A stretch of DNA of 64,000 bases from an uncultured Bacteroidales bacterium (GTDB taxonomy: Bacteria > Bacteroidota > Bacteroidia > Bacteroidales > UBA932), in the NCBI GenBank assembly GCA_900317845.1, contig ONII01000009.1, forward strand, positions 51,285-115,284, written 5' to 3'. Numbering within the stretch: position 1 is the stretch's first letter; every line of letters starts with the position of its first letter. Below, in pieces: positions 59,811 to 64,000 of this stretch. The translations under genes were made by a program, and so were the position numbers. The notes beneath the pieces were generated by a model that had not been told where the DNA came from, searched no databases, and was given only the letters and a program-made list of their open reading frames with translations.

Positions 59811-59937
59811 CAGGCTACTTTTTAGTCAGGTCCCTCTGCCCCATCGGAATGCTTAGTAGTTAGAGCTCTATAACATACCGTTAGGTTGTCGGAATAAATT
59901 TCAAATAAATGTTGCAAAGCATAGGAATATTTTTACT
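59811..59937. other. AT-rich intergenic region
   Basis: No gene visible; only the -33 region (TTG at 59913-59915) of the following promoter. Confidence 0.4.
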
Positions 59938-59945
59938 ATATTTGT
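59938..59945 (+). promoter_or_regulatory. -7 box of the 59966-61638 operon
   Basis: TATATTTG, 20 bp before ATG 59966. Confidence 0.6.
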
Positions 59946-59965
59946 AGCAACAAAAATATAAGTTT

Positions 59966-60577
59966 ATGATACACTTTCAAAATAGCCTGTTCCCAGATAA
60001 CAAGGGAACCTTCGACCCCGAAGTTTTTGTAAGAGAACATATTAATGAACATGTCGCTGAGTGGATTACTTCTTCCATTAAATCTGCGTTCTCCAATATG
60101 CTCAACATGTGCGAAATTCAGCCTTTAACGCTCCGTGCCCAATCGGACGTTCTGCACGACGGGGCGTTTGCGCAGATTATGCAAAATGCGTCTTTACTCC
60201 CAGGCGACATAAAACCCATGTTCTACAGTGATATCTCTGGAAACAAAAAACAGTATTTCGAATTCAACGGCTATTTTTATGTGCTTCGAAAATCCGGAGT
60301 TATTTCTAATGGAACCAGGATAGATAAAGCTATTCAAAACCAAGAACTAGATAAGCATGTTATCACCATTGAATATACCATTAGTCCACTACGAGATTCA
60401 ATCAGTTCAATATCTTTTAAATACATCAAAGGAGACGGAACTGAACTCGATTATATTTTGCCGACCAGTTCTTCGGAGATCTCGAGTATTACTCTTCCCG
60501 ATAATAGTAACACGGACAGTTCTACGGAAACATATACTCCTCGATTCAAGAAATCCAATCATAAGAAAGCTTTATAA
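59966..60577 (+). CDS. Hypothetical protein paired with an ImmA/IrrE peptidase
   Basis: 203 residues; family not recognised. No signal or membrane segments. The N-terminal part is helical (FVREHINEHVAEWITSSIKSAFSNMLNMCEIQPLTLRAQSDVLHDG), the middle beta-rich (QYFEFNGYFYVLRKSGV), and the C-terminal 40 residues are Ser/Thr-rich and probably disordered. Its stop overlaps the start of the XRE-ImmA gene by one base, so the two are coupled. By analogy with COG2856 modules it may be the toxin or substrate of the peptidase. Confidence 0.55.
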   Translation: MIHFQNSLFPDNKGTFDPEVFVREHINEHVAEWITSSIKSAFSNMLNMCEIQPLTLRAQSDVLHDGAFAQIMQNASLLPGDIKPMFYSDISGNKKQYFEFNGYFYVLRKSGVISNGTRIDKAIQNQELDKHVITIEYTISPLRDSISSISFKYIKGDGTELDYILPTSSSEISSITLPDNSNTDSSTETYTPRFKKSNHKKAL

Positions 60578-61638
60578 TGGAGTGTTATAATTATGCCCTT
60601 TTAGAGGTAGCAAGACAACTCCGAGGATTCACCCAAGAGCAAGCCGCCAATTTGATTGGCATTTCTCAAGGCAAACTATCCAAAGCAGAAAATCAAATTC
60701 AGCAATTACCAGAAGCTGTTTTTGATAGTATTGCTACGGCTTATGATTTCCCCGTCAGTTTTTTTAAAAGAAGTGATGACCAGTCTGTAGAGGAGCACTT
60801 CTACTTTAGACGCAAGATTACTATTCCGGTTAAAACGATCGAGTCATTCAAGGCACAGATTAGAGTCTTGAAATTAGTTCTTGATGATCTCCTTGAGCCT
60901 ATAGAACTTCCCGAATGTAACCTTCCATCACTATCACCTGATGAGTATTCTGTTAAAGAAATTGCTGCGACGATTCGGAAAAAACTTGGAATAACGAATG
61001 GACCCGTTCCCAATTTAACAGCGACCCTGGAAAAGAATGGCATCTTGGTTTTTAAGTTTGATTTTGGGACCAATAAACTGGACGGATTATCATCCATCAC
61101 AAGTTCCGGTCACAAGATCATTTTCCTCAATAGCCAAATGCCCAATGACCGTAATAGGTTTTCTTTAGCCCATGAGATCGGACATATTGTGATGCACCTT
61201 GGGCAAGGAAGACCTGGCTCTGAAGAACTAGAGCAGCAGGCTGATGAATTTGCGTCTGACTTTCTAATGCCAGAAGATGAAATTGGTTTAATGCTCTATA
61301 ACTTAAACCTATCCACTTTAGCTGAATTGAAGAAGAGATGGAAAGTCTCGATGAGAGCTCTTATTCGTAGGGCTAAAGATTTACACTGCATCTCTGAAAA
61401 CACCTATCGAGCATTTCAAATAACATTCTCAAAAAAAGGATATAATAGAGAAGAGCCCATCCTTTTAGCGGCAGAGACCCCTACGGTTATTCGTGATTCT
61501 CTTATGCTATATAAGCGTGAACTGGGTTATAGCGAAAAAGACCTTATGCGTATTATGCGCATTAATGAAAATGATTATTATAGATGGTTTAGAATCTCAT
61601 CGATCATACCTCTTAATTTCAAACTATCACTCTCATGA
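60577..61638 (+). CDS. XRE-ImmA/IrrE (COG2856) regulator-peptidase
   Basis: 353 residues. Residues about 8-65 are an XRE HTH (LRGFTQEQAANLIGISQGKLSKAENQ). The zinc peptidase domain follows with FSLAHEIGHIVMH (HExxH) and the third ligand region ELEQQADEFASDFLMP. C-terminal about 80 residues are helical with an HTH-like LGYSEKDLMRIMRINENDYYRW. Proteins of this build act as antitoxins or as switches of mobile elements by cleaving a repressor. AT-rich codon use suggests horizontal origin. Confidence 0.82.
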   Translation: MECYNYALLEVARQLRGFTQEQAANLIGISQGKLSKAENQIQQLPEAVFDSIATAYDFPVSFFKRSDDQSVEEHFYFRRKITIPVKTIESFKAQIRVLKLVLDDLLEPIELPECNLPSLSPDEYSVKEIAATIRKKLGITNGPVPNLTATLEKNGILVFKFDFGTNKLDGLSSITSSGHKIIFLNSQMPNDRNRFSLAHEIGHIVMHLGQGRPGSEELEQQADEFASDFLMPEDEIGLMLYNLNLSTLAELKKRWKVSMRALIRRAKDLHCISENTYRAFQITFSKKGYNREEPILLAAETPTVIRDSLMLYKRELGYSEKDLMRIMRINENDYYRWFRISSIIPLNFKLSLS

Positions 61639-61647
61639 TATAAAACG

Positions 61648-61675
61648 GGTCAGCAACCTGATGTGGTTGCTGACC
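61648..61675 (+). terminator. Hairpin after the XRE-ImmA gene
   Basis: GGTCAGCAACC (61648-61658), loop TGATGT, GGTTGCTGACC (61665-61675). Perfect 11-bp stem, but no T-run follows. Confidence 0.6.
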
Positions 61676-61797
61676 TCTCCTCCACAATCATATTGGGAGG
61701 GACGTCCCCATCGTGCGAAGGCGTGATTGTCTTCTACCATTCCCGCTATCCAGCTGGGGCCGGCCGATGCCAGGGCCTATTACTGACACCCAAACAC

Positions 61798-63120
61798 TTA
61801 TAATCCTTCCACTTTATACCCCTCCTCCCCGAACGCGGCGTTCAGGAGCGCAAAACGGTCCGCCAGTTCCAGCGAAGTATACCGGAACACCGCCTTGGAG
61901 CCCTCGCGATGCAGCCCCGCCGCATAGTAGTTGATTTGCACCTTATTGAGCATATCCACATGTGTCTTGCGCGCCAGCTTGGAAGAAGCCACCTCATATA
62001 AGGGCCGATACACCGTATCCCCCACCTCCGGATCATACAAACACACGGGCCTGTCAATTCCGCAAAACTTCAGGAGCCGCCGCAAAGCCTTGTTATACAG
62101 CTGCTTCTCATAATTAGGATTGTGCCCGTTAAAGCCAAAGTGCGTCCGCCGGATAATCTCATAAGCCGGCTTAATCAACGGCGTCATAACCTCCCGCTTA
62201 CTCACCCTTGCAGTCTTGGACGGGATATAATGCACATACGGAATCCCCTCCTCCGACACCGCCACCTTCTCCATACTCAGCTTCTTCAAGTCCCCTATCC
62301 GGCACCCCAGCGCACAATTCAAAACAAACATATCCTTCGCCCCTTGCAAATCCGCCGGTACCGGGCAGGAGAGAATCTGCCGGAACTCATCGGCCCGCAA
62401 ATAAAACGGCTCGTCATACTCCACGTGCATGACCGAACGTCGCTTCTCGCCTGACAGCTTCCTGAAAGGCGAGCGCCGAATCTCCCCCGTATCCTCCAAT
62501 TCGCTGAAGAATGCCTTCAGCGCCAGCAAATCGCTCACCACCGTATTATTCTTGCATCGCTTCTTGGGAGCCCGGCGTCCCCCACCCTTGGGATAAAGCT
62601 GCGGATACAGGGGCACGTACTTATACTCATCGTACACAAATTGCCGATATTCCAGCAGCAAAGAGGCGTCAAATTCCCGTGCCGATAAACCCGTCAGCCC
62701 ATTGATCACCAGGAATCGCCACAACTTCCGGGCCTTGCACAGCAGTTGGGCATACCGCGACTCCCCCACCACCCCAACCTTATGCACCTCCTCGACATAG
62801 CGCATGTACCGGCCAAACAGGGGCTCATGCCTGCTGTTGACCACCTGCGCTCCCCCCTGGGACAGCACCCGGCCCACCTGCATCTCAAAGATCCGGTCGT
62901 TCATATCCATCCGGCGGAGCTGCATGAGCGTGTAGGCCTTGCACATGGCCAGTTTATGCGTTTCCAGCTTGTCCCTGAGCGCGTTATCCTTTTCCGCTTC
63001 CTGCGGCAATGCCTGAATGCCGGTTGAATGATAAAAGGTTTGCCCCCCGTCGTCCAGGCGGAAGACGATAACCGGGGCCGCCCCCTGGGCACCCCCGGAA
63101 CACATTGTAATAGTTTCCAT
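61798..63120 (-). CDS. Tyrosine recombinase (integrase)
   Basis: 440 residues: an N-terminal arm-binding segment (about 1-90), SAM-like core-binding domain (residues about 100-200) and catalytic domain. Arg in NCALGCRIGDLKKL, Lys in HYIPSKTARVSK, the ARKTHVDML box and a Tyr in KAVFRYTSLELADRF near the C-terminus fit the Bacteroidota integrase family. It may move the accessory segment to its left or be a resident of the chromosomal hot spot. Start ATG 63120 follows a promoter overlapped by an inverted repeat. No att sites could be recognised. Confidence 0.85.
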   Translation of the reverse strand: METITMCSGGAQGAAPVIVFRLDDGGQTFYHSTGIQALPQEAEKDNALRDKLETHKLAMCKAYTLMQLRRMDMNDRIFEMQVGRVLSQGGAQVVNSRHEPLFGRYMRYVEEVHKVGVVGESRYAQLLCKARKLWRFLVINGLTGLSAREFDASLLLEYRQFVYDEYKYVPLYPQLYPKGGGRRAPKKRCKNNTVVSDLLALKAFFSELEDTGEIRRSPFRKLSGEKRRSVMHVEYDEPFYLRADEFRQILSCPVPADLQGAKDMFVLNCALGCRIGDLKKLSMEKVAVSEEGIPYVHYIPSKTARVSKREVMTPLIKPAYEIIRRTHFGFNGHNPNYEKQLYNKALRRLLKFCGIDRPVCLYDPEVGDTVYRPLYEVASSKLARKTHVDMLNKVQINYYAAGLHREGSKAVFRYTSLELADRFALLNAAFGEEGYKVEGL

Positions 63121-63134
63121 AGGTTTCCTTTTCG

Positions 63135-63155
63135 CGTGAAGATACACCCTTCACG
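63135..63155 (-). promoter_or_regulatory. Inverted repeat over the integrase promoter
   Basis: CGTGAAG (63135-63141) and CTTCACG (63149-63155) flank TATCTTCA, a -7-like box on the minus strand. Plausible autorepressor site. Confidence 0.5.
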
Positions 63156-63300
63156 TGGGAAAAGCAAATCTTGGGGCGGTAACTGGGTAGCTTTTTCAGG
63201 GCTGTCTGGCTGGCCGATAAATCCGATGCCGATGCCCACAAAAAAAGGGCCGATGCGGGCCGAGGGAGCACGCCCTGAAATGGCGAAATAATTGTAATTA
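63156..63300. other. Intergenic region before the cyclophilin-like fragment
   Basis: No gene visible. A GGGCCGATGCGGGCC-like palindrome lies near 63246-63262. Confidence 0.35.
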
Positions 63301-63511
63301 GCCCCTCTACGGCAACAACTGCGTGGTGGTGTTCTACAAGACCTTCAGCACCAGTTACAGCTATACCAGGATTGGGCGGATTACTGATCCCTCGCTTCTG
63401 GAAAGTGCCGTAGGAGGTGGAAGCGTGGAGATTCAGTTTGGGCGGCGAGGTCCCTGGGGGATGGTGAGCGGAGTGCGAGGAAGTGCGCTGACGCCCGTGG
63501 GGGTGCGCTGA
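63301..63511 (+). pseudogene. 3' fragment of a cyclophilin-like fold protein
   Basis: Encodes [19 protein letters not shown], then [19 protein letters not shown] and SVEIQF, the C-terminal half of the small cyclophilin-like fold family (PF18050-type). A stop codon (TAG) lies just upstream in frame and no start exists, so the 5' half is lost. Tail residues come from a small tandem duplication. Confidence 0.65.
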
Positions 63512-63522
63512 CGCCCGTGGAG
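63483..63522 (+). repeat. 20-bp tandem duplication
   Basis: GTGCGCTGACGCCCGTGG occurs twice with a 20-bp period (63483 and 63503). Confidence 0.8.
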
Positions 63523-63547
63523 ACAATTTGCTAATTATCAGCTACTT

Positions 63548-63589
63548 ATGTAAAAACGGTTAGGTTGTTTAGCCTAACCGTTTTTACAT
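63548..63589. terminator. Perfect 17-bp hairpin, bidirectional terminator
   Basis: ATGTAAAAACGGTTAGG (63548-63564) pairs with CCTAACCGTTTTTACAT (63573-63589), loop of 8. A and T tracts inside both arms allow function on both strands. Confidence 0.85.
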
Positions 63590-63685
63590 ATTTAACTGTG
63601 TGTCAAGCACTTAACTCCACGCCCCGAGCCGCAAACGCGCGGCAGGAGTATCTGAAAATCGTAGTCAGGCATGATAAGGTAATGA

Positions 63686-63946
63686 TTATTGATACTGATT
63701 CACGTGCTTGTACTTCTCCCCCAACTCCAGCAACCTCTCAAACATCTCCACCCTCTCCGGCTTCAACTCCCCGGCATTCATCAACTTCTTGTTGTGCTTC
63801 CACCAAGAGCGCATGTTGCGCTCCTCCGCGATAAACTTGGAGGGTTTGCGGTGATTGGTTTCCAGGAAGTCGATGGCTTCCTGCCATTTGGCGAGCCAGA
63901 GTGCGGATTTCGGCGATGACCACCCAGGCATTTCGGCGATAACCAC
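63686..63946 (-). CDS. Helicase-associated-domain-like small protein or fragment
   Basis: 86 residues. WLAKWQEAIDFLETNHRKPSKFIAEERNMRSWWKHNKKLMNAGELKPERVEMFERLLELG fits a single helicase-associated (PF03457-like) DNA-binding repeat (F...N.R.PS...EE..M..WW). Such repeats end DEAD/SNF2-type genes near integrases in Bacteroidota. The N-terminus reads through a duplicated GGTGGTTATCGCCGAAAT-like segment (63908-63947), so the gene may have lost its start. A TATATTTG box lies upstream at 63979-63986. Confidence 0.55.
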   Translation of the reverse strand: MVIAEMPGWSSPKSALWLAKWQEAIDFLETNHRKPSKFIAEERNMRSWWKHNKKLMNAGELKPERVEMFERLLELGEKYKHVNQYQ

Positions 63947-64000
63947 CCACTTGAGTTAACGTTTCAAGCCTGGTTTGGCAAATATAGGATTATTTTCTCA

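Overview
The window reads as a chromosomal segment of a member of the order Bacteroidales. Direct support: promoters of the Bacteroidota type (a TTTG/TTG box about 20 bp before TAnnTTTG) occur before many genes; there is a serine palmitoyltransferase close to the Bacteroides enzyme, a six-gene Na+-NQR operon, DUF4906-type surface lipoproteins, a small-type SRP RNA and an UpxY-like NusG paralogue. The housekeeping part is GC-rich and dense; the last 16 kb is looser and partly AT-rich. Genus is not determinable from what I can see; a host-associated, uncultured lineage is only a guess.

Layout. 0-2.4 kb: glycan export (glycosyltransferases, flippase). 2.5-9.2 kb: glnS, spt, a degenerate aspartokinase-like protein, membrane proteins, a HEPN/MNT pair, initiator tRNA. 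9.2-15.9 kb: hisS, tRNA-Gly, an AlkD-like gene bracketed by a perfect 36-bp inverted repeat, glutamine synthetase, UvrD-type helicase. 16-21.8 kb: nqrABCDEF. 21.9-24.2 kb: two surface lipoproteins. 24.2-30.4 kb: a minus-strand run of NusG-like antiterminator, uvrA and three glycosyltransferases. 30.5-37.3 kb: tRNA-Asp, lipid acyltransferase and transporter, RNA-modification enzymes (RluA, TcdA), a Fur-family regulator. 37.3-43 kb: SRP RNA, cytidine deaminase, an arginine-deiminase pathway unit (deiminase, carbamate kinase, ornithine carbamoyltransferase) behind a CapD-like epimerase. 43-47.5 kb: phosphatase, lipoprotein, alcohol dehydrogenase, superoxide dismutase.

47.6-64 kb is an accessory, defence-rich region: a small winged-helix-like protein, a relic toxin-antitoxin pair, a complete Wadjet jetABCD operon, several genes decayed by internal deletion, a gene of unknown function followed by an RNA that is a circularly permuted tRNA (as in bacterial Y RNAs) and by a tRNA with the rare anticodon AGT, a SatD/DUF3307 pair with an operator array, an XRE-ImmA/IrrE pair, a tyrosine recombinase and gene fragments.

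Two kinds of structure cut across the annotation. First, covarying palindromes (ATnnCCGG-CTTGA-CCGGnnAT) sit inside reading frames of uvrD, uvrA (twice), carbamate kinase and a uracil-DNA-glycosylase-like gene and add short peptides without breaking them. Second, a TTGCAA-type palindrome overlaps the -33 box both of the winged-helix-like gene at 47.7 kb and of the unknown gene at 56.9 kb, which suggests a small regulon around the Wadjet operon and the tRNA-like RNA.
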